64,000 nucleotides of DNA from Acidimicrobiales bacterium (GCA_035547835.1 DASZTW010000007.1:1-64000); one strand, 5' to 3'. Positions 51,584 through 60,750 are shown, counted from the stretch's first letter. Translations and numbers: made by a program. The notes: generated by a model from the letters alone, not told the origin.

Positions 51584-52495
51584 TCATGGCTCGTGGGTGA
51601 GGTGCAGGCCGGGCAGGCGGCCGATCTCGGAGCGCACCACTCGGACCAGCACTTCCCGCAGGGCCCGTGCCGGCGCGGACAGGATCGCCCTCCGTCGCTG
51701 CACGATCCCGGCCGAGCGGGGCGCGACATCCTCCAGTGAGGCCGACCAGACCGCGGCGTCGGGGCGGAACGCGCTCGCCGGGAGCACCGAGGGGCCGACG
51801 CCCTCGAACGTGAGCGAGGCCACCAGGCGCATGCCGTCGACTTCGGCGAGCGGCTGCAAGGTCACCCCCGCGCGCGCGGCCTCGATGTCGAGCTCGTCGC
51901 GAAACGACGTGCCGGGCGGCTCGAGGATCAGCGGGAACTCCGCCAAGTCGCCGAGCGTGAGGTGCTCTCGGCCATGGAGGGGGTGGTCGCGCGGGCACAC
52001 CAGCATGCGGTCCTCGTCGAACAGCGGCTCGGTGACGAGGTCGGGGTCGTCGACCGGGAGGTTGACCAACGCCAGATCGAGGGCGCCCGACGCCACTTGG
52101 GGGAGCAGCGACGTGGTGCTGGCGTCGACCAGGACCATGCGGACGTTGGGGTGCGCCGCGTCCATGGTCTCGAGCAGCAGGGGAGCGAGCCAGCGGCCGG
52201 TCGTGCTGATGATGCCGAAGCGGACCGTGCCGGAGATCTCATCGAACGCCGAGGCGACATCGGCCGCGAGCGCATCGAGCTCGGCCTGGACGATCCGGGC
52301 GCGGGCCACCACGATCTCGCCGACCTCCGTGAGCGTGCCCGTGGCGCGATCGACCAGGGAGGCGCGCAGTTCCTTCTCGAGCCGGGCGATGTGGGTGGAG
52401 ACGTTGGACTGGACGGTGTGCAGGGCGCGGGCGGCGGCGGAGAACGAGCCGTGGTCGGCAACGGCGGTGAGCGCCGCGAGCTGTCGAAGGTCCAT
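51584..52495 (-). CDS. LysR-family transcriptional regulator
   Basis: 303 residues from ATG at 52495. The N-terminal helix-turn-helix (ALTAVADHGSFSAAARAL and QSNVSTHIARLEKEL) and a two-lobed effector domain (GTVRFGIISTTGRWLAPLL, LALVNLPVDDPDLVTEPL) are clear. LysR proteins usually regulate a divergent gene. Here the divergent transcript is a 6C-type RNA and then the HAD-acyltransferase gene. Citrate synthase lies downstream on the same strand. The effector is unknown. Confidence 0.9.
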   Translation of the reverse strand: MDLRQLAALTAVADHGSFSAAARALHTVQSNVSTHIARLEKELRASLVDRATGTLTEVGEIVVARARIVQAELDALAADVASAFDEISGTVRFGIISTTGRWLAPLLLETMDAAHPNVRMVLVDASTTSLLPQVASGALDLALVNLPVDDPDLVTEPLFDEDRMLVCPRDHPLHGREHLTLGDLAEFPLILEPPGTSFRDELDIEAARAGVTLQPLAEVDGMRLVASLTFEGVGPSVLPASAFRPDAAVWSASLEDVAPRSAGIVQRRRAILSAPARALREVLVRVVRSEIGRLPGLHLTHEP

Positions 52496-52529
52496 CGCTG
52501 TTCATGATGCCACCTATCGCCACAAACTG

Positions 52530-52559
52530 TTAGACAGATTGTGCAGCAGCCCGCATACT
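52530..52559 (+). promoter_or_regulatory. Promoter of the 6C-type RNA
   Basis: TTAGAC (52530-52535) and CATACT (52554-52559) are separated by 18 bp, a plausible vegetative sigma-factor promoter. A start near 52566 would begin the RNA just before the GGCACAACACAAAACG leader. Confidence 0.5.
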
Positions 52560-52564
52560 GGGAG

Positions 52565-52690
52565 GCACAACACAAAACGCCGAGGAGATGCCGGTTCCCC
52601 CGCTGGCCCCTCGAGCGCCGGTCGAGGGGTTCCCCCACCCCGAAGACCCGAGAAGCGGCCGGTTCCCCCACCGGCCGCTTCGTTTGTTTT
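52565..52690 (+). ncRNA. 6C-type small RNA with C-rich loops
   Basis: Three stems carry GGTTCCCCC-type loops: around 52591-52605, the CCCCTCGA/TCGAGGGG hairpin followed by GTTCCCCCAC, and a terminal stem AAGCGGCCGGT/ACCGGCCGCTT with loop TCCCCC. The last stem (52653-52680) is followed by CGTTTGTTTT, so it is also an intrinsic terminator. This matches the actinobacterial 6C motif (B11 RNA in M. tuberculosis), which there also precedes a HAD-phosphatase gene (Rv3661). Here a HAD gene follows at 52743. The loops hold five Cs, one fewer than the name implies. In mycobacteria the RNA pairs through its C-loops with G-rich mRNA. Confidence 0.8.
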
Positions 52691-52742
52691 CGTCGCACCT
52701 TCCCGGCGGTCGAACCCGGTGGACGAGGGTACGGTTCCGTTC

Positions 52743-54173
52743 GTGGCCAGCGAAGCGAACAGCGCGGCGTTCTTCGACCTCGACCGCACCTTGCTGCGTG
52801 GGGCGTCGGGCCCGGTGATCTCCGAGGCGCTTCGCGCGGTGGGGGTGGTCAGCGGCAAGTCGGTGCCGGGTGAGCAGCTGCTGTACCGGGTGTTCGACGC
52901 GGTGGGAGAGACGTTGCCGGCGATGGTCGTGACCCGGCAGCTGGCCCGCGCCGCCAATGGCTGGGACCGAGCGTCCGTCCAAGAGGCCGGCCGGAAGGCC
53001 GCGGAGCACCTGGTCGACCAAGTGCCCACCTTCGCCAAGATGGCGATCGCCCAGCACCAGGCCGCCGGCCGCCGGGTGGTCATGGCGACGACCACGCCGT
53101 ATGACCTGGTGAAGCCGCTGGCCGACGCGCTCGGCCTCGACGACGTGATCGCCACGCGCTACACGGAATCGGGCGGGCGTTACACGGGCGGCATCGTCGG
53201 CAACTTCGTGTGGGGCACGGGGAAGTTGGCCTCGGTACGGGACTGGTCCGCCGACCACGGCGTGTCGATGGCGGACAGCTGGGCGTACAGCGACTCCGTG
53301 TTCGACGTCCCGCTCCTGTCGGCCGTCGGCCGCGCAGTCGCCGTGAACCCCGACCCGCGACTCACGCTCGTCGCCTTGGCGCGCCGCTGGCCGATCCAGC
53401 ACTTCGACGTGCCCGAAGGGGTGGTGAAGGTCGGCCCGATCGAGACCCAGCGCGTGCTCCAGCTCTTCGCCCAGCCGGCGCTGTTCCCTTGGGTGCGCTT
53501 CGACATCGACGGCGTCGAGCACATCCCGCGCGAAGGCCCGGCGATCGTGGTCGCCAACCATCGGAGCTACTTCGACCCGCTGGCGATCGGCTTCGCGATG
53601 GCGCGGGCAAAGCGGTCGGTGCGGTTCCTCGGCAAGAAGGAAGTGTTCGACGCGCCGGTCGTGGGCCAGCTCGCTGCCGCCATCGGCGGGATCGCGGTCG
53701 ACCGAGGGTCGGGTTCTGACGAGCCCCTCGCTGCGGCTGCTCGGGCGCTCGAGGGCGGCGAGATCGTGGTGATCTTGCCGCAGGGCACCATCCCCCGGGG
53801 CCGGGCGTTCTTCGAGCCGGAGCTCGAGGGGCGGTGGGGGGCGGCGCGCTTGGCGGCGCTGTCGGAGGTGCCCGTGATCCCGATGGGGCTGTGGAACACC
53901 GAGGCGGTATGGCCGAGGAGCAGCCGCACGCCCAACGTGCTGGCCCTCGCCAACCCCCCCACGGTTCGGGTTCGAGTGGGCCCATCGGTCGACGTGAAGC
54001 ACCGCTCCCCCGACGCCGACACCAAGCGGATGATGAAAGCGATCTCCGCCCTGTTGCCCGCCGAGGCGCGCCAGCGGCACGAGCCCACCCCTGAGGAGCT
54101 CGCCCGCACCTTCCCGCCCGGCTACAAGGGCGACCCCGACGCCGAAGTCGGCCGCCGCCCCGGCACGGACTGA
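52743..54173 (+). CDS. HAD-IB phosphatase fused to PlsC-type acyltransferase
   Basis: 476 residues from GTG at 52743; an upstream GTG (VDEGTVPF) is possible. Residues 1 to about 220 are a SerB-like HAD domain: nucleophile AFFDLDRTLLRG (DxDxT), VVMATTTPYDL and the terminal acid motif AYSDSVFDVPLL. Residues about 250-430 are an acyltransferase: VVANHRSYFDPLAIG (H-X4-D) and LPQGTIPRG, where glutamine takes the place of the usual glutamate of PEGT. Such fusions occur in actinobacterial phospholipid or lipid synthesis: acylation with lysophosphatidate followed by dephosphorylation is plausible. It follows the 6C RNA. Confidence 0.87.
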   Translation: MASEANSAAFFDLDRTLLRGASGPVISEALRAVGVVSGKSVPGEQLLYRVFDAVGETLPAMVVTRQLARAANGWDRASVQEAGRKAAEHLVDQVPTFAKMAIAQHQAAGRRVVMATTTPYDLVKPLADALGLDDVIATRYTESGGRYTGGIVGNFVWGTGKLASVRDWSADHGVSMADSWAYSDSVFDVPLLSAVGRAVAVNPDPRLTLVALARRWPIQHFDVPEGVVKVGPIETQRVLQLFAQPALFPWVRFDIDGVEHIPREGPAIVVANHRSYFDPLAIGFAMARAKRSVRFLGKKEVFDAPVVGQLAAAIGGIAVDRGSGSDEPLAAAARALEGGEIVVILPQGTIPRGRAFFEPELEGRWGAARLAALSEVPVIPMGLWNTEAVWPRSSRTPNVLALANPPTVRVRVGPSVDVKHRSPDADTKRMMKAISALLPAEARQRHEPTPEELARTFPPGYKGDPDAEVGRRPGTD

Positions 54174-54285
54174 GAGCCCGCCCCGGTACCGCCGCCGCCC
54201 GCGTGGGCACACCCGTTCTCCACGGCTGGGCGACGATCCCACCGTTCCGGTCGCATTTCCGCCCAACCTCAGAGTTCCTGCGGGG

Positions 54286-55128
54286 TCAGACCTCGGCGGC
54301 GCCGGCGTCGACGGGGATGGTCGCGGCAGTCACCCACTTGGCCTCGTCGGACAGCAACCACAGCACGGCGTCGCTGATGTCGTCGGGCTCGACCGACCCG
54401 ATCGGCAACATGTTGCCGAACGACCGGGTGAAGCCCGGGTAGGCGTCGAACGCCGCACGAAGGTCCGGGTCGCGCCCCATCGGCGTGCGGACCGCGGTCG
54501 GGTGGATCGTGTTCACCCGGATCGAATGCTCCGCCACCTCGTTCGCCAACGTGCGGGCCATGCCGACGAGCGCCCACTTGGTGGCGCCGTAGTGGCCGAG
54601 GAGGGGTAGGCCCTTCAGGCCGGCGCCGGAGCTGGTGAGCACGATCGAGCCGCCGTTGCCCGCTTCGATCATCGCCGGCACCGTGGCGCGCAGGGTGTGC
54701 CACACGCCGGTGAGGTTGACATCGATCATCTCGCGCCACTGCTCGGGCGACAGATCCCACAGCCGCCCGTACGAGCAGATCGCGGCGTTGGCCACGACCC
54801 CGTCGAGGCGACCGAACGTCGAGGACGTCTCGGCAACCAGGTCATCGAGCGCAGCGGCCGAACGGACGTCGCCGACGTGGGCGATGGCGCGGCGCCCGGT
54901 GGCTTCCACTTCGGCCACGGTCTCGGCCAGATCGTCCGGCGTCGCCGCCTCGTAGCCGGTGGTCTCGAACCCGGCGCACGCGTCGATGAGCGCCACATCG
55001 GCTCCCTCGCGTGCCAGGCGAACGGCGTGCGCCCGGCCTTGGCCGCGGGCGGCGCCGGTGATCAAGACGACCCGGTCCGTGAAGCGGTCCGGGCGGTTGC
55101 GTGGGTGTGATGGGGATCCGTCGGTCAT
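54286..55128 (-). CDS. Mycofactocin-coupled SDR oxidoreductase
   Basis: 280 residues from ATG at 55128. The cofactor site [20 protein letters not shown] is followed after ALIDACAGF by an insert ([20 protein letters not shown]) that marks the SDR subfamily tied to mycofactocin, in which NAD(H) is buried. [15 protein letters not shown] and YGATK supply the catalytic parts. It would oxidise an alcohol with mycofactocin as electron acceptor. It lies 18 kb from mftA, so it is a distant user rather than part of that operon. Confidence 0.88.
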   Translation of the reverse strand: MTDGSPSHPRNRPDRFTDRVVLITGAARGQGRAHAVRLAREGADVALIDACAGFETTGYEAATPDDLAETVAEVEATGRRAIAHVGDVRSAAALDDLVAETSSTFGRLDGVVANAAICSYGRLWDLSPEQWREMIDVNLTGVWHTLRATVPAMIEAGNGGSIVLTSSGAGLKGLPLLGHYGATKWALVGMARTLANEVAEHSIRVNTIHPTAVRTPMGRDPDLRAAFDAYPGFTRSFGNMLPIGSVEPDDISDAVLWLLSDEAKWVTAATIPVDAGAAEV

Positions 55129-55239
55129 CGCAGGCCGACGGTAGTGCGAAGGCGTGGTTCACGATCACGCCCGGCACAATGGGTCGGTCCGGCGTGGTGG
55201 GGTGGCGCGGCGGACGTTGTCGTTGCGAAGGAGACCACT

Positions 55240-55860
55240 GTGGCCGAGACACCCGCCCGCGAGACCGCTGACTTCTGGTTCGACCCGATGTGCCCATGGG
55301 CGTGGATGACCTCCCGCTGGATGCTGGAGGTGGAGAAGGTCCGCGACGTCGACACGCACTTCCACGTGATGAGCCTCGCGGTGCTGAACGAGGGGCGGGA
55401 CGACCTGCCCGAGCAGTACAAGGACCTGATGAAGCGGGCGTGGGGGCCGGTCCGCGTGTGCATCGCGGCAGAGCAGGCCAAAGGACTCGGCATCCTCGAG
55501 CCGCTCTACACGGCGCTGGGCACCCGCATCCACCCCGGCCAACGTAAGGATCTCGAAGCGGTGATCGCCGAGGCGCTCGCCGAGGTCGGCCTCCCGCCCG
55601 AGCTGGCCGACGCGGCCACCTCCACCGAGTTCGACAAGGCGCTCCGCGCCTCGCACGAGGACGGCATGAGCCGGGTGGGGCTCGACGTGGGCACGCCGGT
55701 GATCTCCGTGAGCGGCGTGGGATTCTTTGGTCCCGTCGTCACCCCCGCGCCCAAAGGCGAGGCAGCCGGAAGGCTGTGGGACGGCGTGTTGCTCGTCGCG
55801 GGTACGCCTGGCTTCTACGAGCTCAAGCGCACCCGCGATTCCCGCCCGATCTTCGACTGA
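55240..55860 (+). CDS. Mycothiol-dependent nitroreductase family protein (Rv2466c-like DsbA fold)
   Basis: 206 residues from GTG at 55240, preceded by AAGGAG. It closely follows Rv2466c: [51 protein letters not shown] and [17 protein letters not shown]. The active site reads CPWA rather than CPWC, so the resolving cysteine is absent and catalysis would rely on one cysteine plus mycothiol. The family reduces disulfides and some nitro compounds. Its presence implies that the organism makes mycothiol. Confidence 0.88.
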   Translation: MAETPARETADFWFDPMCPWAWMTSRWMLEVEKVRDVDTHFHVMSLAVLNEGRDDLPEQYKDLMKRAWGPVRVCIAAEQAKGLGILEPLYTALGTRIHPGQRKDLEAVIAEALAEVGLPPELADAATSTEFDKALRASHEDGMSRVGLDVGTPVISVSGVGFFGPVVTPAPKGEAAGRLWDGVLLVAGTPGFYELKRTRDSRPIFD

Positions 55861-55884
55861 CCGAGCGGCCGACGACCCGCCGGC

Positions 55885-58164
55885 TCAGCCGGCCTGCAGT
55901 TCCTGGCGGATCACGTTCAGCGCGCTCCCCGCGCGGAACCACTTGACCTGCTCGTCGGAGAAGGTGTGGTTGGCCTCGAAGTCGACCGTCGAGCCATCGG
56001 CCTTGACGATCTGGCACTGCACGGGCCTGCCGGGGGCCAGCTCGGCCAGGCCGAGGAACGAGAGCTTGTCGCCTTCGTCGATCTGGTCGTAGGTGGCCGG
56101 GTCGGCGAACGTCAGGGGCAACATGCCTTGCTTCTTCAGGTTCGTCTCGTGGATGCGCGCGAACGACCGAACCAGGACCACCAGGCCACCCCGGAACCGT
56201 GGCTCCATCGCTGCGTGCTCGCGCGAGGAGCCCTCGCCGTAGTTCTCGTCACCCACGACACACCACGCGACGCCCGCTTCGTGGAGGCGCTTGGCGATGT
56301 CGGGGAACGGCCTGGTCTCGCCGTCGAGCGGGTCCTTGCCTTCACCGGCCGCACCGGTGAAGGAGTTGATCGCCCCGTTCAACAAGTTGCCCGAGATGTT
56401 CTCGAGGTGACCGCGGTACTTCAGCCACGGACCGGCCGGCGAGATGTGGTCGGTGGTGCACTTGCCCTTGGCCTTGACCAGCACGGGCAGCGCCACATAG
56501 TCGTTGCCGTCCCACGGCGCGAACGGGGCAAGGAGCTGCAAGCGGTCGGAGGTCGGCGAGACCTCGACGGTGATGGCGGACCCGTCGGCCGGCGGCGCTT
56601 CGAACGTGTTGGAGCCGGGGTCGAAGCCCTGCTCGGGGAACATCTCGCCGACCGGCTCGTCGAGGCGGACTTCCTCACCGCTCTCCGTCGTCAGCGCGTC
56701 GGAGGTCGGGTCGAAGTCGAGCGTGCCGGCCAGCGCCAACGCGATCACCGTGTCGGGCGAGGTGACGAAGGCGAACGTGTTCGCAGAGCCGTCGTTGCGC
56801 TTGGGGAAGTTGCGGTTGTAGCTGTTGACGATCGTGTTCTTGGTGTTCGGGTCCATGTCCGGCCGGGCCCACTGGCCGATGCACGGCCCGCACGCGTTGG
56901 CGAGCACTTCGCCGCCGATCGACTCCAAGTCGGCGAGCAGCCCGTCGCGCTCGATCGTTGCTCGCACCTGTTCGGAGCCCGGTGTGATCAGCAGCTTCGT
57001 CTTGGCTCGCAGACCTTTGGCGGACGCTTGACGGGCGATGGACGCCGCCCGCGTGATGTCCTCATAGCTCGAGTTCGTGCAGGACCCGATCAGTGCAGCC
57101 GAGATCTCGACGGGCCAGCCCTCGCGCTCGGCGTCGTCGGCCACCTCTGCCAGCGAGTGCGCCAAGTCGGGGGAGTGAGGCCCGTTGATGAGCGGCTTGA
57201 GCTGGTCGAGGTCGATTTCGATGACCTGGTCGTAGAAGTCGGCCGGGCGCTCGTAGACCTCGGAGTCGGGTCGCAGGTCGGCGCGGACCGCGTCGGCAGC
57301 GGCGGCGATCTCCTCGCGGCGGGTGGCCCGCAAGTAGTCGGCCATGTTGTCGTCGTACGCGAACAGCGAGCAGGTGGCGCCGATCTCGGCCCCCATGTTG
57401 CAGATCGTGCCCTTGCCGGTGGCCGAGATGGACTCCGCGCCGGGACCGAAGTACTCGACGATCGCGCCGGTGCCGCCCTTGACGGTGAGGATGCGCGCGA
57501 CTTCCAAGATGATGTCTTTCGGCGCGCTCCAACCCGAGAGGCGCCCCGTCAGGTGGACGCCGATGACCTTGGGGAAGCGGACGTTGAACGGGAAACCGGT
57601 CATCACGTCGACCGCGTCGGCCCCACCGACGCCGATCGCGACCATGCCGAGCCCGCCGGCGTTGGGCGTGTGGGAGTCGGTGCCGATCATCATCCCGCCG
57701 GGGAAGGCGTACTGCTCGAGCACGACCTGGTGGATGATGCCGCTGCCCGGCCCCCAAAAGCCGATGCCGTACTTGGCCGAGACGGAGCGGAGGAAGTCGT
57801 AGACCTCGCGGTTGGTGTCGATGGCCACGCCGAGGTCGATCTGCGCGCCGACCTTCGCTTGGATCAGGTGGTCGCAGTGGACAGTGGTGGGCACCGCGGT
57901 CTCGGGCAGTCCCGCGGTCATGAACTGCAGCAGCGCCATCTGGGCGGTGGCGTCCTGCATGGCGATGCGGTCCGGCGCGAAGTCGGTGTAGTCGACCCCC
58001 CGGTCGAGCCCGCCGGTTGCGGGATCGGTGAGATGGTTGACGAGGATCTTCTCGGTCAGCGTCAACGGTCGGCCCACCCGCTTGCGTCCCTGCTCGACCC
58101 GCTCGGGGAGACGGTCGTAGACCCCGTTCACGAGCTCGATGGGGGTGCTGGCGGATACAGCCAT
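55885..58164 (-). CDS. acn: Aconitate hydratase (mitochondrial-type)
   Basis: 759 residues from ATG at 58164, with GAGAGGTGACC upstream. The 4Fe-4S cysteines lie in [10 protein letters not shown] and in [14 protein letters not shown]; substrate residues are seen in [13 protein letters not shown] and [14 protein letters not shown]. Length and these motifs match the mitochondrial/AcnA2 branch rather than the 890-900-residue AcnA. It interconverts citrate and isocitrate in the TCA and glyoxylate cycles. It is divergent from a GntR regulator across 80 bp with a palindrome, so that regulator probably controls it. Confidence 0.94.
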   Translation of the reverse strand: MAVSASTPIELVNGVYDRLPERVEQGRKRVGRPLTLTEKILVNHLTDPATGGLDRGVDYTDFAPDRIAMQDATAQMALLQFMTAGLPETAVPTTVHCDHLIQAKVGAQIDLGVAIDTNREVYDFLRSVSAKYGIGFWGPGSGIIHQVVLEQYAFPGGMMIGTDSHTPNAGGLGMVAIGVGGADAVDVMTGFPFNVRFPKVIGVHLTGRLSGWSAPKDIILEVARILTVKGGTGAIVEYFGPGAESISATGKGTICNMGAEIGATCSLFAYDDNMADYLRATRREEIAAAADAVRADLRPDSEVYERPADFYDQVIEIDLDQLKPLINGPHSPDLAHSLAEVADDAEREGWPVEISAALIGSCTNSSYEDITRAASIARQASAKGLRAKTKLLITPGSEQVRATIERDGLLADLESIGGEVLANACGPCIGQWARPDMDPNTKNTIVNSYNRNFPKRNDGSANTFAFVTSPDTVIALALAGTLDFDPTSDALTTESGEEVRLDEPVGEMFPEQGFDPGSNTFEAPPADGSAITVEVSPTSDRLQLLAPFAPWDGNDYVALPVLVKAKGKCTTDHISPAGPWLKYRGHLENISGNLLNGAINSFTGAAGEGKDPLDGETRPFPDIAKRLHEAGVAWCVVGDENYGEGSSREHAAMEPRFRGGLVVLVRSFARIHETNLKKQGMLPLTFADPATYDQIDEGDKLSFLGLAELAPGRPVQCQIVKADGSTVDFEANHTFSDEQVKWFRAGSALNVIRQELQAG

Positions 58165-58223
58165 GGCGGTCACCTCTCGACGGTTGGGCAAGTTCTCGTC
58201 GCGATCACTTGCGGACGGCGCCA

Positions 58224-58244
58224 TTGTAGACAAGTGTCATACAA
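58224..58244. promoter_or_regulatory. GntR-type operator between acn and gntR
   Basis: TTGTAGACAAGTGTCATACA plus a final A gives nested inverted repeats, TTGTA/TACAA outside and GACA/TGTC inside. It ends directly at the GntR gene's GTG (58245) and 60 bp from the aconitase ATG. This fits a self-regulating GntR/HutC site. Confidence 0.55.
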
Positions 58245-58988
58245 GTGCGCACCATCCGATACCGAGAAATCGCGGACGACCTCCGTGGGCGCCTGGCGGG
58301 TGGGGAGTTCGCGTCGGGCGGATTGCTGCCCTCGGAGGCCGAGCTCGCGGCAGCGTACCGGGCGAGCCGGGTGACCATTCGCCGTGCGCTCGAAGAGCTT
58401 CGGACCGAGGGTCTGGTGGGCGCGCGCCAGGGCTTCGGGTGGTTCGCGGCCGGTGCCCCGCTCCGACAGCGACTCGCCCGGTTGGGCACGATCGAGGACC
58501 AGCTCACCGAACGAGGCCTTCACTCCGCACGCCGGATCCTGTCGTTCCACGTGGTCGACCCGCCGGCCGACGTCGCCGCAGTGCTCGGGCCGGGAAAGGT
58601 CCTCGAAGTGGTCCGGCTCAACTTGGCTGACAGCCATCCGTTTGCCCGTGTCACGGTGTGGTGCCCCCGTTCGCTGGCGAAGGGGATGACGCAGGAGCAG
58701 CTGGCCGAGCAGACGTTCTACGACCTGCTGCCCGCCGTCGCAGGGCGGCAGCTCGGTGACGCGGTGCAGACCATCGCTGCGGCCGCCGCGGACCCGACCG
58801 ACGCCGAGCTGCTCGAAGTCCCGGTGGGCTCGCCGGTGCTCGTCTGCCGGCGGGTCACCTCCGACGCCGAAGGAGTCCCCGTGCTCGTCGCGGTCCACGT
58901 CTTTCCCGGCCTGCGCACCGAATTCGTGGCCGACTTGGCGCGTCCCGAGGCCTCGATCGCGCCGAGCGGCCTGCGCCTGGTCGACTGA
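58245..58988 (+). CDS. GntR/HutC-family transcriptional regulator
   Basis: 247 residues from GTG at 58245. The N-terminal winged helix (YREIADDLRGRLAGGEF, LLPSEAELAAAYRASRVTIR, RALEELRTEGLVGARQGFG) is HutC-type, and a UTRA ligand domain spans about 85-240. With no space for a leader after the operator, translation may begin at or very near the mRNA 5' end. Divergent aconitase is the probable target, which is unusual since AcnR in corynebacteria is a TetR protein. Confidence 0.9.
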   Translation: MRTIRYREIADDLRGRLAGGEFASGGLLPSEAELAAAYRASRVTIRRALEELRTEGLVGARQGFGWFAAGAPLRQRLARLGTIEDQLTERGLHSARRILSFHVVDPPADVAAVLGPGKVLEVVRLNLADSHPFARVTVWCPRSLAKGMTQEQLAEQTFYDLLPAVAGRQLGDAVQTIAAAAADPTDAELLEVPVGSPVLVCRRVTSDAEGVPVLVAVHVFPGLRTEFVADLARPEASIAPSGLRLVD

Positions 58989-59003
58989 CCACCGCGGCGG
59001 ACG

Positions 59004-59173
59004 CTTGGTGGTGTGCCTGGTGGGTGAGGAGGTGGTCATGGCGAGTCATTCGGTGCCGCTGGCCAGGACGCACGACGAAGGCGCAGCCGTGGCTGCGGTG
59101 AGGAGGAGGACGTCGCCCAGCGGGGCCGGGGGCCGCGAGGACCGCCCCGCCACTTGCCAGACGCACCACTAGG
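59004..59173 (+). repeat. Dispersed element with inverted ends, copy B
   Basis: 170 bp matching copy A (36591-36767) over its length, with GTGAGGAGG near the start, CAGGACGCACGACGAAGGCG in the middle and TGCCAGACGCACCACTAGG at the end. The left end GTGGTGTGCCTGG pairs with the right end (GTGGTGCGTCTGG on the minus strand) at 11 of 13 positions. It ends with TAGGGT 10 bp before the ATG of the first small lipoprotein. Both copies have the same orientation relative to the downstream gene. Confidence 0.7.
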
Positions 59174-59182
59174 GTGCCGCCG

Positions 59183-59542
59183 ATGCGCGAGGTGCGGGGG
59201 GTCACCGTGGTCGTGGTCCTGACGTTGGGTCTGTTGCTCGTCGTGGGTTGCAGCAGCGGCCCGAAGTCGTCGCATGACCGGAGCCAGGTCCAGTCGGTGT
59301 TGCGCCAGGCCGGCTACCCCGCCGCCACGGCCAAGTGCGCCACCGACCGCGTCTTCGCCGCGCTGACCGACGGGGAGCTTCGCCAGTTGATGCGCCAGGG
59401 CGACAGCCCGACCGCCTCGGTGAGCCCGACGCTTCGCCAGAAGGTCATGACGGCGATCCGCGGCTGCGTCGACGCGTCGACGTCTTCGACCTCGTCGTCG
59501 GTCGCATCGTCGACCACGTCCGCGCCGTCTTCCTCCGGGTGA
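59183..59542 (+). CDS. Small lipoprotein, member 1 of a five-gene array
   Basis: 119 residues from ATG at 59183 (GTG three codons earlier). Signal peptide VTVVVVLTLGLLLVVGC with lipobox VVGC. The mature part has AKCATDRVFAALTDGELRQL and a later cysteine in IRGCVDAS, then a Ser/Thr tail. The two cysteines, about 50 residues apart, recur in all five members and could form a disulfide outside the cell. No known function. Confidence 0.72.
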   Translation: MREVRGVTVVVVLTLGLLLVVGCSSGPKSSHDRSQVQSVLRQAGYPAATAKCATDRVFAALTDGELRQLMRQGDSPTASVSPTLRQKVMTAIRGCVDASTSSTSSSVASSTTSAPSSSG

Positions 59543-59654
59543 TGCCCGGGGCGGGCCGCCCGGGGGTTTCGATCCGGGGCCCGATGGGCAGTTCGCCGCC
59601 CGTCCGCCGGGGCCGAGTACCCTCTCCGTCCCGCCTACACCTGGGGAGATCCCT

Positions 59655-59975
59655 GTGAAGAAGCTTCTCGTCACGCTCGTCGCGCTGTTGGCGCTGGCGG
59701 CACCCATCGCGGCCTGCAGCAGCGGCGGCGGCAACATCAGCCGCTCGAAAGCGCTCAGCGAGCTGGAGAAGAAGGCGTCGTCGCCGCTCCAGAAGAAGGT
59801 CGCCGAGTGCATCGTCTCCAAGGTGTACGACAGCGGCAAGTTCTCCGATTCGGAGATCCAAAAGATCGTCAAGGCGGACAACGAGTCCGACGTCGGCACG
59901 GACCTCGCCAAGCGCTTCGAGGACGACGCCGTGACGCCTTGCGCCAGCGAGGTCACGGGCAGCACCAGCAGTTGA
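59655..59975 (+). CDS. Small lipoprotein, member 2 of a five-gene array
   Basis: 106 residues from GTG at 59655, with GGGGAGATC upstream. Signal MKKLLVTLVALLALAAPIA and lipobox AAC. Mature motif AECIVSKVYDSGKFSDSEIQ, then a second cysteine in VTPCASEV. It is more lysine/serine-rich than member 1 but keeps the cysteine and acidic-helix pattern. Confidence 0.72.
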   Translation: MKKLLVTLVALLALAAPIAACSSGGGNISRSKALSELEKKASSPLQKKVAECIVSKVYDSGKFSDSEIQKIVKADNESDVGTDLAKRFEDDAVTPCASEVTGSTSS

Positions 59976-60111
59976 GCGAAGACGGGCGGCCGTCGGGTCG
60001 CCCGCCGCTCACACGGTCGGTGTTCCGGCGGGGGGCCGGCGGCGTCTAGCGTCGTCCCGGTCCGCCGCCGGCCGATCGTCGGCGACGGAGCACCAGATCC
60101 CAAGGAGCCCC

Positions 60112-60432
60112 ATGTCGTTGCGCAAGCTGGTCGTCGCTCTCGTTGCCACGGGCTGCCTCGTGATGCTCGGCGGCTGCACCGGGACCAAGAGCGGCCCGAT
60201 CAGCCAGAAGGACTTCGCCAAGCAGTACCGCAGCCACCAGGGCGTGAGCAGCAAATGGGCCGATTGCATGGCCACCCAGCTGTTCCAGAACAAGAACCAC
60301 TCGCTGCGGCTCACGACCGCCGAGCGCAAGGCGTTCAACGCCACCAACCCCAAGGCATCGCTGAGCAAGACGATCGCTCCGAAGGCCGAAAAGGCGGGCG
60401 AGGCGTGCAGGGCCAAGGGCCTCACTCCCTGA
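60112..60432 (+). CDS. Small lipoprotein, member 3 of a five-gene array
   Basis: 106 residues from ATG at 60112, with AAGGAG upstream. Signal LRKLVVALVATGCLVMLGGC with lipobox LGGC. Mature segment WADCMATQLFQNKNHSLRLT, then a C-terminal cysteine in GEACRAKG. Member 4 starts in its stop codon (CTGA). Confidence 0.72.
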   Translation: MSLRKLVVALVATGCLVMLGGCTGTKSGPISQKDFAKQYRSHQGVSSKWADCMATQLFQNKNHSLRLTTAERKAFNATNPKASLSKTIAPKAEKAGEACRAKGLTP

Positions 60433-60722
60433 CCGGGCGGCGCGTCGTCGCAGCTGCCGTGGCCGCGGTGGCGGCCCTCACCGTCGGCGTGGGCTGCAGC
60501 AGTTCGTCGAAGCCGTCGCGGTCGGAGCTCGTCGTAGCCCTCCGCAACCGTTACGGCCTGAGCCAGTCCCAAGCCACGTGCGCGGCCGACGTGCTGTTCA
60601 CCCGCTTCTCGTCGCATGACCTCGACAAGATCCGCGATGCCAGCAACCAGGCCGTGCTGCCGAAGTCGCTGCAGGATCGCTACGGCGCCGCGCTCGACCA
60701 GATCGAGCGTCGCTGCCGCTGA
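60429..60722 (+). CDS. Small lipoprotein, member 4, apparently starting with CTG
   Basis: 97 residues from CTG at 60429, overlapping the previous TGA. The signal is TGRRVVAAAVAAVAALTVGVGC with a lipobox; the basic TGRR part would be lost with any later GTG start, so the CTG is preferred. AAGGG lies upstream at suitable spacing. The mature motif ATCAADVLFTRFSSHDLDKI and the last residues RRCR keep the two-cysteine pattern. Confidence 0.7.
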   Translation: MTGRRVVAAAVAAVAALTVGVGCSSSSKPSRSELVVALRNRYGLSQSQATCAADVLFTRFSSHDLDKIRDASNQAVLPKSLQDRYGAALDQIERRCR

Positions 60723-60750
60723 GCGCGGCGGCTCGCGCGAAAGTGGTCCG

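Noticed and set aside
51498-52742. N-terminal extension of the HAD-acyltransferase frame
   Set aside because: The open frame upstream of 52743 runs antisense to LysR and through the 6C RNA and its terminator, so it is not translated as part of the gene.
52588-52818. A 76-codon small ORF starting inside the 6C RNA
   Set aside because: Its start touches the GAGGAG with no spacing, and the frame runs through the terminator into the HAD gene in another frame.
55966-58374. An 802-codon plus-strand frame opposite aconitase
   Set aside because: Long open antisense frames are common in GC-rich genes; the aconitase motifs decide the strand.
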